DNA of 64,000 bases, from contig NZ_VHKL01000005.1 in the NCBI RefSeq assembly GCF_007474605.1, positions 186,001 through 250,000 on the forward strand, in the 5' to 3' direction. The DNA comes from Rhodoligotrophos appendicifer (GTDB taxonomy: Bacteria; Pseudomonadota; Alphaproteobacteria; Rhizobiales; Im1). A model generated the notes under the pieces. It had not been told where the DNA came from. It saw nothing but the letters and a program-made list of their open reading frames with translations, and did not search any database. Shown one piece after another: positions 41,789 to 50,854 of the stretch (the first letter of the stretch is position 1; every line of letters starts with the position of its first letter). A program made the position numbers and the translations under genes.

Positions 41789-44496
41789 CGCGAGACGGTC
41801 AAGACACAGGCGCCGGCCAATTGCTCGCTGCCGCGCTGGACTATGCGCGGCGGGGCTGGCCGGTGTTCCCCTGCTCCCCCTCCCAGACCAAGGGAGAGAG
41901 CAAGCAGCCGCTGACGCCAAAATCATCTCCCGGTAAGAAGGATGGCGGGCTTTATCTGGCCACCACGGATGAGGCCCAGGTCCGCGCCTGGTGGGAGCGG
42001 TTTCCGAAGGCGCTGATCGGTATGCCCACGGGGGTGCGCGCCGGGGTGTTCGTGGTGGATCTCGACCCGCGCAAGTTTTCAGCTGATGACATGCTCGAGT
42101 CTCTCGCGGGGTTCTGCGGCGGGGTCCTGCCGCCATGCCCCGTGGTGCGCACGCAATCGGGCGGGCTGCATCTATGGTTTGCCTATCCCGACATGCCTGA
42201 AAGCGAGCGCTTGGGGAATCGGGCGGGCCTGTTCGCCAAGATCGACGATATCGACGTGACGATCGCCGAGCATGTCGATATCCGCGGGGAGGGCGGCTAT
42301 GTGATCGTGCCGCCTTCCATCATGGTCGATGGTGCCGCTTATTCCTGGGAGCAGGCGCCGGAAGGTGATCCGGTGTGCAAGGCGCCGGCGCGGCTGCTCG
42401 ATGTGATCTTGCGGCGTGGCGAGTTCGCCCGTGGACAGGCGCCCGCAGCCCAGGCTATGGGGTTCGAGGCCGACGACGCTGTTCGGAAATACGCGCTGTC
42501 CGCCTTGGACGCCGAGGCGCGCGCTCTGGCGGCCGCCGCTGCCGGGAGCCGTAATCAGCATGCGGCCGAATCGAGCTTCAAGATCGGCCAGCTGGTTGGG
42601 GCGGGGGCGCTGAGCCGCTCGATGGCGATCGCCGCCTTGACAGATGCCGCCTTGTCTTGGGGTATCCCCTCCAATGACAAGGCTCTGGGGCCCACGGGAA
42701 CGATCGCGCGCTCGATCGACGCCGGCGCAGCGCAGCCCCGCGATCTTTCCGACATCCGGCGCAAGGCTGAGGAGCGGGCCCGGCGATACGGCGCTCATGA
42801 CCGACGTCCTGAGGCGCCCTTTCCTGAGCATCCGCACGGCCCCGCAGCCCCAGATGATGACGGCGGCGGCGATGAACCGCCCGAAGATGGGGTCGCCATT
42901 CTCGGCGATGGTACTGATTGGGAAGCGATCAAGGCCTGTGCGCAGCTTGAGCAGAACGACACGGACAATGGGCAGCGTCTGCTGATCCATTTTGGCGATC
43001 AGATCATCCATGTGCGAGATCTCGGCTGGGCGGCATGGTCGGATAGTCATTTCGAGCTGAAGGGCGGATCCGAGGCCGTGGAGCGCCTGGCGCAGAAAGC
43101 CGCTAAGCTGATCGCGCTCGAGGGTGGTTTCCTGCAGGTGTCGGATCGGGACCGGAAGTTGATTTCCGACCTCGATCAGCTCCTGAAGCTGCCCAAGGAT
43201 GGCCTGAGCAAGGATCAAGAGGCCGCCATGGCCGCCGGCACCGAAGCGCGTGACCGGCTGGCAAAGCGGAAATCAGATAGGCGGAAGTTCTCCATTTCTT
43301 GCGGGAATTCAAGCCGCCTCTCAGGCATGATCGGCCGCGCCCTGGCGCATTGCACGGTGGCCCAGGACCAGCTTGATGCGGATCCCCAAGCCATCAATCT
43401 GATCAATGGCGTGATCGACGTGCGGCGCATCGCCGATCTGGAATGCCCGGATCCGGATGTGACCCGATTCACAGCCGAGATCGTCTTCACCCCCACGCAT
43501 GACCCGAAGCGGTTGATGTCGAAGCGGATGGAGGTGCGGTATGATCCGGCGGCGAAGTGCCCGCAGTGGCTCGCCGCGCTCGAGCGCTTCCAGCCGAACC
43601 CGGAGATGCGACGCTATCTGCAGAAGCTCCACGGTTATTGCCTGATGGGTCTGACCGGCGAGCAGTCGCTGTGGTTCAATTATGGCGGCGGATCGAACTG
43701 GAAATCGACCTTCATCCGGGTGATCGCCACCCTGATGGGCTCGTATGCCACGGCCATCCCCTTCGCCTCGCTGGTGAACGAGCAGACGCGGGGTGGCAAT
43801 CAGGCGTCCCCCGATATCGCCCTGCTGCCGCGCATGCGCATGGCCCATGCCTCCGAGCCGCCGAAAGACCAGCGATGGGATGAGGCCGTGATGAAGCGCC
43901 TCACCGGCGGGGAGATGATGCAGGCGCGCGGTCTGTATCAGGCCTTCTTTGAGTTCCGACCGACGCACAAGCTGGTGGTGGCTGGTAACGACAAGCCGCC
44001 CGTTTCCGGTGTCGATCACGGCACCTGGCGCCGCATGAAGTTGCTCCCCTGGACGGTGACGATCTCGGAAGACGAAAAGCGCGACATGGACGACGTCGTC
44101 GCCGAGTATTTGGCCGAGGGATCCGGCATCCTGAACTGGCTGCTCGAAGGGATCCGCTTCTATTTCGAGGAAGGGTTGAAGCCGCCTGAGCTGGTGCGGG
44201 AAGCGACCCGCGAATATCGGGACGAGAATGATCCCGTGGGCCCTTTCATGGCGGCGTGCGTGCGACACCTGCCCGGCGGGAGTGTCACGGCTCGGGAGAT
44301 GTATGAGGCCTTCTGCCAATACACCGAGGCCAATGGCGGCAAGCCCATCTCGGAGCACCGATTTGGACGCCTGTTGCCACAGAAGGGCCTGAAGAAGACA
44401 GACGAGCGCATCCGCCGATATCTCGATGTCGAGCTTCATGACGTGCCGCGGCCGTCCCGCAGCCCTGGTGATGATTGGCACAACCGAGATGGGTGA
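41785..44496 (+). CDS. phage primase-polymerase / SF3 helicase (P4-type)
   Basis: 903 residues. N-terminal primase-polymerase (about 10-210): DYARRGWPVFPC, metal-binding VFVVDLDPRKF, and SGGLHLWF. A D5-N-like linker domain follows, then the SF3 helicase (about 600-800) with LWFNYGGGSNWKSTFIRVIA (Walker A), LPRMRMAHASEPP (Walker B region) and KLVVAGNDKPPV (sensor). A winged-helix domain ends the protein. It should prime and unwind phage DNA. The Walker A glycine before Lys640 is Trp639. Confidence 0.92.
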   Translation: MTRDGQDTGAGQLLAAALDYARRGWPVFPCSPSQTKGESKQPLTPKSSPGKKDGGLYLATTDEAQVRAWWERFPKALIGMPTGVRAGVFVVDLDPRKFSADDMLESLAGFCGGVLPPCPVVRTQSGGLHLWFAYPDMPESERLGNRAGLFAKIDDIDVTIAEHVDIRGEGGYVIVPPSIMVDGAAYSWEQAPEGDPVCKAPARLLDVILRRGEFARGQAPAAQAMGFEADDAVRKYALSALDAEARALAAAAAGSRNQHAAESSFKIGQLVGAGALSRSMAIAALTDAALSWGIPSNDKALGPTGTIARSIDAGAAQPRDLSDIRRKAEERARRYGAHDRRPEAPFPEHPHGPAAPDDDGGGDEPPEDGVAILGDGTDWEAIKACAQLEQNDTDNGQRLLIHFGDQIIHVRDLGWAAWSDSHFELKGGSEAVERLAQKAAKLIALEGGFLQVSDRDRKLISDLDQLLKLPKDGLSKDQEAAMAAGTEARDRLAKRKSDRRKFSISCGNSSRLSGMIGRALAHCTVAQDQLDADPQAINLINGVIDVRRIADLECPDPDVTRFTAEIVFTPTHDPKRLMSKRMEVRYDPAAKCPQWLAALERFQPNPEMRRYLQKLHGYCLMGLTGEQSLWFNYGGGSNWKSTFIRVIATLMGSYATAIPFASLVNEQTRGGNQASPDIALLPRMRMAHASEPPKDQRWDEAVMKRLTGGEMMQARGLYQAFFEFRPTHKLVVAGNDKPPVSGVDHGTWRRMKLLPWTVTISEDEKRDMDDVVAEYLAEGSGILNWLLEGIRFYFEEGLKPPELVREATREYRDENDPVGPFMAACVRHLPGGSVTAREMYEAFCQYTEANGGKPISEHRFGRLLPQKGLKKTDERIRRYLDVELHDVPRPSRSPGDDWHNRDG

Positions 44497-44505
44497 CCTG
44501 AACAC

Positions 44506-44780
44506 GCGAGGTTCGCGAGCTTCCGCGAGGTTGCTGCGAGCATGCTCGCTGAGAAATATAGACGGTCTGCCAGTGGGTTAGGGGATCTCTGCGAGCTTTG
44601 CGAGCTTTTTCGTCGCTCGCGTATACAAGCTTCGGGGCTCAGGGGTCCTAATCTTTCTTATGTATATGTCTCTCTTTATCCTCGCTAAGCTCGCAACTAA
44701 AGGATAAGTGAATGATAAATAAAGTAAAATGTGCTCCGAGCTTTGAATTTAGAAGCTCGTTAGATGCTCGCGAAGCTCGC
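44506..44780. repeat. iteron-like GCGAG repeat cluster with AT-rich stretch, candidate phage origin
   Basis: The paired unit GCGAG-CTTN-GCGAG recurs: 44591-44604 direct, 44681-44694 and 44767-44780 inverted, with near copies at 44506-44519 and 44515-44529. A perfect 14-base palindrome GCGAGCATGCTCGC is at 44536-44549. An AT-rich segment (about 44651-44740) lies between the inner units. Location just after the primase-helicase fits a replication origin. The last unit lies inside the next gene. Confidence 0.6.
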
Positions 44781-45389
44781 AGACCTATATTGAGGCCGGA
44801 TCTTCGGCGTGAAACCGATGCTTGGTCTCTGTTGGTGTGGGCCTATAAGGCCGAATGCGTGCGGGCTGGCGTGGGTGGTGATGATGGGGCGATGCTCGGG
44901 TATTCGACATCGTCGGTCTGGTCTGCCGCCAAGCTGAATTCACAAGGGGATCACCGCTCGGCCACGATCAATGGATGGCTTCCGGTGCATGAGGATGCGC
45001 TTTCGGTGCATGCGTGGGTAAAGGGCCTGCCGAGGGCGGAGTTCTGGCTGATCGTGAACGCGGCCGAGCAAGGCGAGATGCCGAGCCGGGTGGTGGATCT
45101 GCCGCCGCTGCAATGCCGGCCGATCATGCGGCAGACCAGTGCGGGGCTGAAGCCGAAGATGCTGCGGCATCCGAGGACCCATCAGGGCTATGCGTGCCTT
45201 GTTGAGTTCGTGGGGTATTCGGTCGAGCAGATCGCCGAGGAGCAGGGCAGGGTCGATGCTCGGTTCGAGAGCTTCTGCGATGTACTGCTTTCGCTCTATC
45301 AGCATTTCGGAGAAGGGGAAGCGCTGACCAAATGGCGGGTCTCCCAACCTTGGAAGGGCTATCGAGAGCAGCTAGAAAACGCTGCTTGA
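44712..45389 (+). CDS. phage hypothetical protein after the candidate origin
   Basis: 225 residues, soluble. Segments that look structured are TDAWSLLVWAYKAECVRAGV, LSVHAWVKGLPRAEFWLIVN and RFESFCDVLLSLYQHFGEGE. It lies between the replication and packaging modules, where many phages carry a late-gene antiterminator, and a terminator follows; but I see no diagnostic motif. The first 22 residues are encoded over a GCGAG repeat, so the true start may be further in. Confidence 0.6.
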   Translation: MINKVKCAPSFEFRSSLDAREARRPILRPDLRRETDAWSLLVWAYKAECVRAGVGGDDGAMLGYSTSSVWSAAKLNSQGDHRSATINGWLPVHEDALSVHAWVKGLPRAEFWLIVNAAEQGEMPSRVVDLPPLQCRPIMRQTSAGLKPKMLRHPRTHQGYACLVEFVGYSVEQIAEEQGRVDARFESFCDVLLSLYQHFGEGEALTKWRVSQPWKGYREQLENAA

Positions 45390-45448
45390 CAATTCTCGCA
45401 AAAAACTTGACATTACCCCCAAGAATGCAGGGAACTGCGCCACAGACT

Positions 45449-45483
45449 AACCCCTCCGGGCAACCGCGAGGGGTTTTGTTTTT
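45449..45483 (+). terminator. rho-independent terminator closing the early rightward operon
   Basis: AACCCCTC (45449-45456) pairs with GAGGGGTT (45468-45475) over an 11-base loop and is followed by TTGTTTTT. It separates the replication module from the packaging genes. Confidence 0.8.
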
Positions 45484-45505
45484 ATGGGGTTGAGATGTAA
45501 CGCGC

Positions 45506-46297
45506 GTGCCTGTTGCACCCAAGACGTTCCGCTCACCATCCCAGCCAAGCCGACAGCATAAGCGCCGCCGTTATGACCGGGTACGTGACCAGGAACCCTC
45601 GCGTGCCTGGTACAAGACGGCGCGTTGGCAGAAGCTGAGATGGTCGATCCTGGTGCGGGATCTGTTCACCTGCCAGAAGTCTGGATGTGGACGGGTCGAG
45701 ACCGAGACATCGCAGCTGGTCTGCGATCACGTCGAGCCGCACCGAGGTGATGAGGCCCTGTTCTGGAATGGGCCTTTCCAAACATTGTGCAAGGCCTGTC
45801 ACGACCGGGACAAGCAGCGCGAGGAAAGGCTGGGCGATAGGTTCCAGCCTTACTCCATCCCGAGTGGGGTGAAGCCCTCGCGCATCCCCGTGCATCTGGT
45901 TTGCGGTGCACCTGGTTCAGGCAAGAGCACCTATGTCAGGCAGCATGCCCAGGCGGCAGACTATGTGATCGACTTCGACGACATTCGCGAGCGCCTGGGG
46001 CTTGGCCGATATGGGGGGCAGGACCTGGGCTTTGCCTATGCCGAGCGGGATAGGATGATCCGGTCGCTCGAGCATCGACATCATGGTGAGTGTTGGTTGA
46101 TCGTGATGGCACCGACCGATGCCGAGCGTCGTGCATGGATGCGCGCTTTGGGTCGGGTCACGGTGCACACGATCGACACGGACGAGGATGAATGCCTGCG
46201 GCGGATCATGGCTGACCCGATGAGGCAGGGGTACCTCCCCCCCCTGGTGGCCGCTGTTGCGAAATATTTCGAAGAAAATCGCAAGCAATTTCGCTGA
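45506..46297 (+). CDS. HNH nuclease fused to a P-loop kinase/ATPase domain
   Basis: 263 residues. Residues about 35-105 are an HNH domain with zinc cysteines C56/C61 and C95/C98 and the core CDHVEPHRGD...NGPFQTLCKACHD. From residue 128 a P-loop domain begins: VHLVCGAPGSGKSTYVRQHA, then DYVIDFDDIRERLG and IVMAPTDAERRAWM, like polynucleotide- or zeta-toxin-type kinases. HNH proteins near terminase assist cos cleavage and packaging. The fusion is uncommon. Start at GTG 45506 is uncertain. Confidence 0.78.
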   Translation: MPVAPKTFRSPSQPSRQHKRRRYDRVRDQEPSRAWYKTARWQKLRWSILVRDLFTCQKSGCGRVETETSQLVCDHVEPHRGDEALFWNGPFQTLCKACHDRDKQREERLGDRFQPYSIPSGVKPSRIPVHLVCGAPGSGKSTYVRQHAQAADYVIDFDDIRERLGLGRYGGQDLGFAYAERDRMIRSLEHRHHGECWLIVMAPTDAERRAWMRALGRVTVHTIDTDEDECLRRIMADPMRQGYLPPLVAAVAKYFEENRKQFR

Positions 46298-46372
46298 TGA
46301 GGCCGGGGGGTGGTCCAAAAGTCTGGAGATCTTTCGCTTCTAGACCGGCGGGGTAACGAAAAACATTTGGGC

Positions 46373-46394
46373 GCAAGTTTCGGAAACTTTTTTT
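46373..46394 (+). terminator. short hairpin with T-run before the terminase genes
   Basis: AAGTT and AACTT flank a 5-base loop (TCGGA) and are followed by five Ts. The stem is short, so it is at best a weak or attenuating terminator. Confidence 0.35.
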
Positions 46395-46410
46395 CTAAGG
46401 ACCGGCTGTT

Positions 46411-46962
46411 ATGAGGAGAGGCCCCAAGCCCGAGCCCGCCAGTGTGAAACTGGCGAAGGGCAATTCCGGGCGCCGTCCGATCGGTGCGGAAGCCGAAGTC
46501 AAGGATGATGCCGCAGCAAAGGCAGCCGTCTCGCCGCCAGCATGGCTGAAGAAAGACGGCCTGGTGGTCTGGAACAGGATCGCACCACGAATCATGAAGC
46601 TCAAGCTTTTGAGCGTCGCGGATTCGGAAACCTTCGCTCGCTACTGCCGCAACTTCGCCCGCTGGCTGAGGATGCAGGAAACGCTGGACAGGGAAGGGGA
46701 GACTTACGAGAGCGAAAGCGCCCACGGCAAGCTCAAGCGGGCTCACCCGGCGTTCCTGATCGGCGATCGCCTCGAGCGCCAGCTCCTGGCTGCCGAGGCG
46801 AATTTCGGCCTTAACCCGGCCGAGCGCCAAAGGATCTTTGCAGCTCGCGCGGGCGCTGGTGCACCGGGCGATCTGTTCGATCCGCGCAGACCGGACGATC
46901 GAGATCCTCCACCCGGTGGAGACAAGCCTATGGCCAAGCCGGCAATCGGCCTGCTGAACTAA
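46411..46962 (+). CDS. terS: phage terminase small subunit, P27 family
   Basis: 183 residues. N-terminal RRGPKPEPASVKLAKGNSGR and PPAWLKKDGLVVWNRIAPRI are the P27-family signature; HPAFLIGDRLERQLLAAEANFGLNPAERQRI ends the conserved part. It recognises the packaging site and hands DNA to the large subunit encoded 4 bases downstream. Confidence 0.92.
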   Translation: MRRGPKPEPASVKLAKGNSGRRPIGAEAEVKDDAAAKAAVSPPAWLKKDGLVVWNRIAPRIMKLKLLSVADSETFARYCRNFARWLRMQETLDREGETYESESAHGKLKRAHPAFLIGDRLERQLLAAEANFGLNPAERQRIFAARAGAGAPGDLFDPRRPDDRDPPPGGDKPMAKPAIGLLN

Positions 46963-46966
46963 GGTC

Positions 46967-48697
46967 ATGGCTGTGAAGTCGAAGGGTCAAGCGCGCTTGC
47001 GATCACCGCAGCGGCCCAGGGCGCTTGGTCCAAGGCCAGTATGGGACCAGGATCGGCAGGTCTGGTGCGAGGGTGATTATTGGTATGACGAGAAGACGGC
47101 GTCCAAGGCGGTCGCCTTCTTCCCCGAGCACCTCCGTCTGACGGAGGGTGAGTGGGCGGGCCGACCCTTCACCTTGGAGGCGTGGCAGGAACACGACATC
47201 ATTCGCCCGCTGTTCGGCTGGAAGCGGCCGGACGGCACGCGGCGATTTCGACGCTGCTATGTCTGGATCGCGCGCAAGAATGGAAAGACGGAGCTGGCCG
47301 CCGGCGTGGCTCTGCTCGTCCTTCTGGGAGATGGAGAAGAGGCCGGCCAGGTCTATTCGATCGCTACCGATCAGAATCAGGCGCGGCTCGTTTTCGACAA
47401 GGCGACCGCTATGGTCAACAAGTCGGAGACGCTGTCGCAACACCTGGTTTGCCTCAAGCCGTCGATCTATTGCCCGTCGTTGAACGCCTCGTTCAAGCCG
47501 CTGTCGGGAAGACCTGGCGGCAAGCATGGCTTGTCAGCGTCGGGGCTCATCGGAGACGAGCTGCATGAATGGGCTTCGGGAGAACTCTACGGCTTCGTGC
47601 ATGACAGCGAGGGATCGCGGCGGCAGCCCCTGGAATTCCTGATCTCGACTGCGGGCAAGAAGGGCGGCTACGGCGAGGAGGTCTGGGAGGACTGCCAGAA
47701 GATCCTCGACGGCACGCTTGATGACCCGGAGACGCTGGTGGTGGTCTATGCGGCCGATCCGGAGGACGACTGGACGAAGCCCGAGACCTGGATGAAGGCG
47801 AACCCCAATCTCGGGGTGTCGAAAAAGCTGGAATTCCTACAAAACGAATGTCGCCAGGCGCAGCAATTGCCGCGACTAGAGAACGATTTCAAACGCTACC
47901 ACCTGAACATGTGGACCGAGCAGGCGGTGCGCTGGCTGCCGATCGACGGCATCGACGATGAGGGGAACAGATTCGGCTGGGACCACTGCGCCGGTCCGGT
48001 CGAATGGCAGGATCTGAACGAAAAACTGATCGGAAAACGGTGCTTCGGGGGGCTGGATCTGTCGGCAGTGAGCGATCTCTCGGCTCTGGTCTGGTACTTT
48101 CCAGAGCAGGATGGGCTCGACATCCCTGCGGTTTTGGCCCGGTTCTATAAGCCCGAAGCTCTGGTCAGGTCTCACGCCAAGCGGGACAAGCTCCCCTATG
48201 AGAAGTGGGTGGAGCAGGGGGCCTTGGTGGCGACGCCAGGAAACGTCGTCGATTACGCTTTCATCCAGCAGCAAATCTATTCGGATGCTGAGCGCTATCG
48301 CATCGCTCATGTGGGGAATGCCAAGCGCGAGGCGGATCAGGGTGGGCTCGCCATCGACCGTTGGAACGCGACCGAAACGGCTGTGAAGCTGGAGCAGGAA
48401 GGCCTGCCGGTGGTGCTGTTCGGGCAGGGCTTCGCATCTTTGGGTGCACCATCATCAGCGCTCGAGCGCCTGGTGCTCTGCAACGGTTTTCATCATGGGG
48501 GGCATCCGGTCCTTCGGCGCCATGCACAGGTAGTGGCCGTTGAAACGAATGCTGCCGGCGGGATCAAGCCAGCGAAGAACAAGTCGACTGAGCGGATCGA
48601 CGGCATCGTGGCGCTGGTGATGGCCCTGGGGATCGGCGCCAAGGATGAGGGTGAGAAACGATCGGCCTATGCCGAGCGTGGAATCTTGGTTCTCTGA
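46967..48697 (+). CDS. terL: phage terminase large subunit
   Basis: 576 residues. Walker A of the terminase type, YVWIARKNGKTELAAGVALL; adenine and coupling motifs around QVYSIATDQNQARLVFDKA; Walker B region LIGDELHEWASG; nuclease Asp in CFGGLDLSAVSDLSALV. It forms the packaging motor and cuts the concatemer. Full family length. Confidence 0.95.
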   Translation: MAVKSKGQARLRSPQRPRALGPRPVWDQDRQVWCEGDYWYDEKTASKAVAFFPEHLRLTEGEWAGRPFTLEAWQEHDIIRPLFGWKRPDGTRRFRRCYVWIARKNGKTELAAGVALLVLLGDGEEAGQVYSIATDQNQARLVFDKATAMVNKSETLSQHLVCLKPSIYCPSLNASFKPLSGRPGGKHGLSASGLIGDELHEWASGELYGFVHDSEGSRRQPLEFLISTAGKKGGYGEEVWEDCQKILDGTLDDPETLVVVYAADPEDDWTKPETWMKANPNLGVSKKLEFLQNECRQAQQLPRLENDFKRYHLNMWTEQAVRWLPIDGIDDEGNRFGWDHCAGPVEWQDLNEKLIGKRCFGGLDLSAVSDLSALVWYFPEQDGLDIPAVLARFYKPEALVRSHAKRDKLPYEKWVEQGALVATPGNVVDYAFIQQQIYSDAERYRIAHVGNAKREADQGGLAIDRWNATETAVKLEQEGLPVVLFGQGFASLGAPSSALERLVLCNGFHHGGHPVLRRHAQVVAVETNAAGGIKPAKNKSTERIDGIVALVMALGIGAKDEGEKRSAYAERGILVL

Positions 48698-48711
48698 AAC
48701 AAGGATCGCAG

Positions 48712-49995
48712 ATGGGTTATCTGACAAATCTGCGGAACGCTTTACTCGGGAGGGCCCAGGCGAGTTCGACGTTCGACCTGACAAGCATGACCCCGGCGCA
48801 GGTCGGTGAGTTCCTGCGGATCGGCGGTTCCATGGAGACCGCCTCAGGGGTGAGCGTAAACGACACGACGGCTATGCGGGTAGCCGCGGCGTGGCGGTGC
48901 GTGAACATCATCGCCGGCACGGTGGGTTCCCTGCCGCTCGATCTGGTGATGCGGGTCAGCGAGAATGTCAGGAAGCCGGCTGTCGGGCATCCGCTTAGGA
49001 CGCTGTTGACCGTCAAGCCTAACCCTTGGCAGACGCCGAGCGAGTTTCGGCGGATGCTTCAGGCGCATCTGATGCTCAGGGGAAATGCCTATGCCCGCAA
49101 AGTGAGGGTCGGCAGGGACACTGTCGCGCTGATCCCGGTCGTTCCAGACCGTGTCCAGCCGTGTCAGCTCGACAATCTGTCGATGGAATATCGGGTGACG
49201 CTGCGTAATGGCTCGCAGGTTCGCCTGCCGCAAACGGAAATGCTGCATCTTCGAGGCATGTCTCTCGATGGTGTGACCGGGCTTTCGACGCTGTCCTACA
49301 TGAAGGAAAGTTTGGGGCTCGCGCTGCAGGGGGAAAATTCCAGCGCCAACCTGATGAAGAATGGCCAGTTCGTTTCGGGTGTCTTCAAGCATCCAGAGCA
49401 GCTGAGCAAAGACGTCTTTGATCGGTTGAAGGCTTCGATCGAGGAATATCGCAACGGCGGGGCGCGCGCCGGCGGAGCAATGATCCTCGAGGACAAGATG
49501 GATTATGCGCCGGTGAGCATGTCGGCGGTCGATCTGCAATTCCTGCAGATGCGCGACTTCCAGCGCTATGACATCGCCATGTTCTTCGGCGTGCCACCTC
49601 ACATGATCGGCGCCACGGACAAGGCGACGAGCTGGGGCTCCGGCATCGAGCAACAGGGCATCGGCTTCGTCACGTACACGCTGAACGACTGGCTCGTCAC
49701 ATGGCAGGAGAGCCTGAAGCGAGACACCATTCCAGAGGCCGAGTGGGAAAAGCTCGACGTCCGGTTCTATCCGCAGGCGCTGCTCAAAGGCGACAGTAAG
49801 GCGCAATGGGATGCCTTCGTGAAGGGGCGTCAGTGGGGCGTCTACAGCGCCAACGACGTGAGGGCTCTGCTGGACATGAATCCCCGCGACGACGAGGCGG
49901 GCAACGAGTATGCGGTGCCGCCCAATCAGACACAGGCTACGGCAGGTGATCCCGCCGAGCCGCCAGTAGGGGATCCGATCAATGAGCCTGCGTAA
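48712..49995 (+). CDS. HK97-family phage portal protein
   Basis: 427 residues. Signature segments: AMRVAAAWRCVNIIAGTVGSLP, GNAYARKVR, HLRGMSLDGVTGLSTLSYMK, FFGVPPHMIGATDKATSWGS and GIGFVTYTLNDWLVTWQESL. It forms the dodecameric DNA entry ring. It overlaps the protease gene by 14 bases. Confidence 0.95.
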   Translation: MGYLTNLRNALLGRAQASSTFDLTSMTPAQVGEFLRIGGSMETASGVSVNDTTAMRVAAAWRCVNIIAGTVGSLPLDLVMRVSENVRKPAVGHPLRTLLTVKPNPWQTPSEFRRMLQAHLMLRGNAYARKVRVGRDTVALIPVVPDRVQPCQLDNLSMEYRVTLRNGSQVRLPQTEMLHLRGMSLDGVTGLSTLSYMKESLGLALQGENSSANLMKNGQFVSGVFKHPEQLSKDVFDRLKASIEEYRNGGARAGGAMILEDKMDYAPVSMSAVDLQFLQMRDFQRYDIAMFFGVPPHMIGATDKATSWGSGIEQQGIGFVTYTLNDWLVTWQESLKRDTIPEAEWEKLDVRFYPQALLKGDSKAQWDAFVKGRQWGVYSANDVRALLDMNPRDDEAGNEYAVPPNQTQATAGDPAEPPVGDPINEPA

Positions 49996-50845
49996 GCTGC
50001 CTGAGGTGAAGGCCTTCTCGCCGCCTGAAGGATACACTTGGGATATGCCGCCGGCGGCTCTCGACGAATGGTCGGGCCGCCCTCAGGCCGCCGAGGCTGA
50101 CGATCCTAATACCGTCTCGATCTTCGGGGCCATCGGTGAGGATTTCTGGTCCGGAGACGGGTTCACCGCAAAGCGCATGGCGGGTGCCCTGCGGTCGATC
50201 GGCAAGAATGCCGTGACGGTGAACATCAACTCGCCCGGCGGCGATATGTTCGAAGGCCTCGCGATCTATAACCTTCTGCGCGAGCACAAGGCGCAGGTCA
50301 CCGTCAAGGTGATGGGCATCGCCGCGTCTGCGGCGTCCATCATCGCCATGGCGGGGGACACCGTGCAGATGGGCGTCGGATCCATCATGATGATCCACAA
50401 TGCGTGGGGCCTGGTGATCGGCAACCGCAATGACTTCGCCGATGCGGCGGATGTCTTCAAGACATTCGACGAGTCCATGGCCGCGATCTATGCCGACAGG
50501 ACCGGCATGACGATCAAAGAGATCCTCGCCATGCTCGATGGGCCTTCGCGGGCCTCGGATGGCAGCTATCTCACGGCGGCCGAGGCCATCGAGAAGGGCT
50601 TCGCCGATGGAACATTCGAGGGTGATAGTGCCGCAATTGAAGCGCGCGTCGTCATTCCCGCAGACGTCATGGCCAAGCGCCGCATGGAGGCGGCCCTGGC
50701 TAAGGATGGGGTGGGGCGCAAGGAGCGCTTCGACCTCATCAACTCTCTTCTGGGTCAGCGCGATGCAGCCCAGCCCGCCCGGCGTGATGCAGGCGCGCTC
50801 CCCACGGCCGACATCTTGTCGGCCATCGCTGTTCTCCGTTCATAG
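49982..50845 (+). CDS. ClpP-like prohead maturation protease
   Basis: 287 residues. Clp-type serine protease core: VNINSPGGDMFEGLAIYNLL, catalytic Ser in GIAASAASIIAMAGD, His in IMMIHNAWG. It cleaves the scaffold region of the capsid protein during head assembly. The gene lies between portal and capsid, as usual. Confidence 0.93.
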   Translation: MSLRKLPEVKAFSPPEGYTWDMPPAALDEWSGRPQAAEADDPNTVSIFGAIGEDFWSGDGFTAKRMAGALRSIGKNAVTVNINSPGGDMFEGLAIYNLLREHKAQVTVKVMGIAASAASIIAMAGDTVQMGVGSIMMIHNAWGLVIGNRNDFADAADVFKTFDESMAAIYADRTGMTIKEILAMLDGPSRASDGSYLTAAEAIEKGFADGTFEGDSAAIEARVVIPADVMAKRRMEAALAKDGVGRKERFDLINSLLGQRDAAQPARRDAGALPTADILSAIAVLRS

Positions 50846-50854
50846 GAAAACTCA

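Noticed and set aside
43321-44505. Minus-strand frame of 394 codons over the helicase
   Set aside because: Antisense shadow of the primase-helicase, which has clear motifs.
44506-44780. CRISPR array
   Set aside because: Repeats are 5-14 bases, in both orientations and irregularly spaced, with no spacer-length unit and no cas gene.
48844-50037. Minus-strand frame of 397 codons over the portal gene
   Set aside because: Antisense shadow; composition typical of reverse-complement reading of GC-rich coding DNA.
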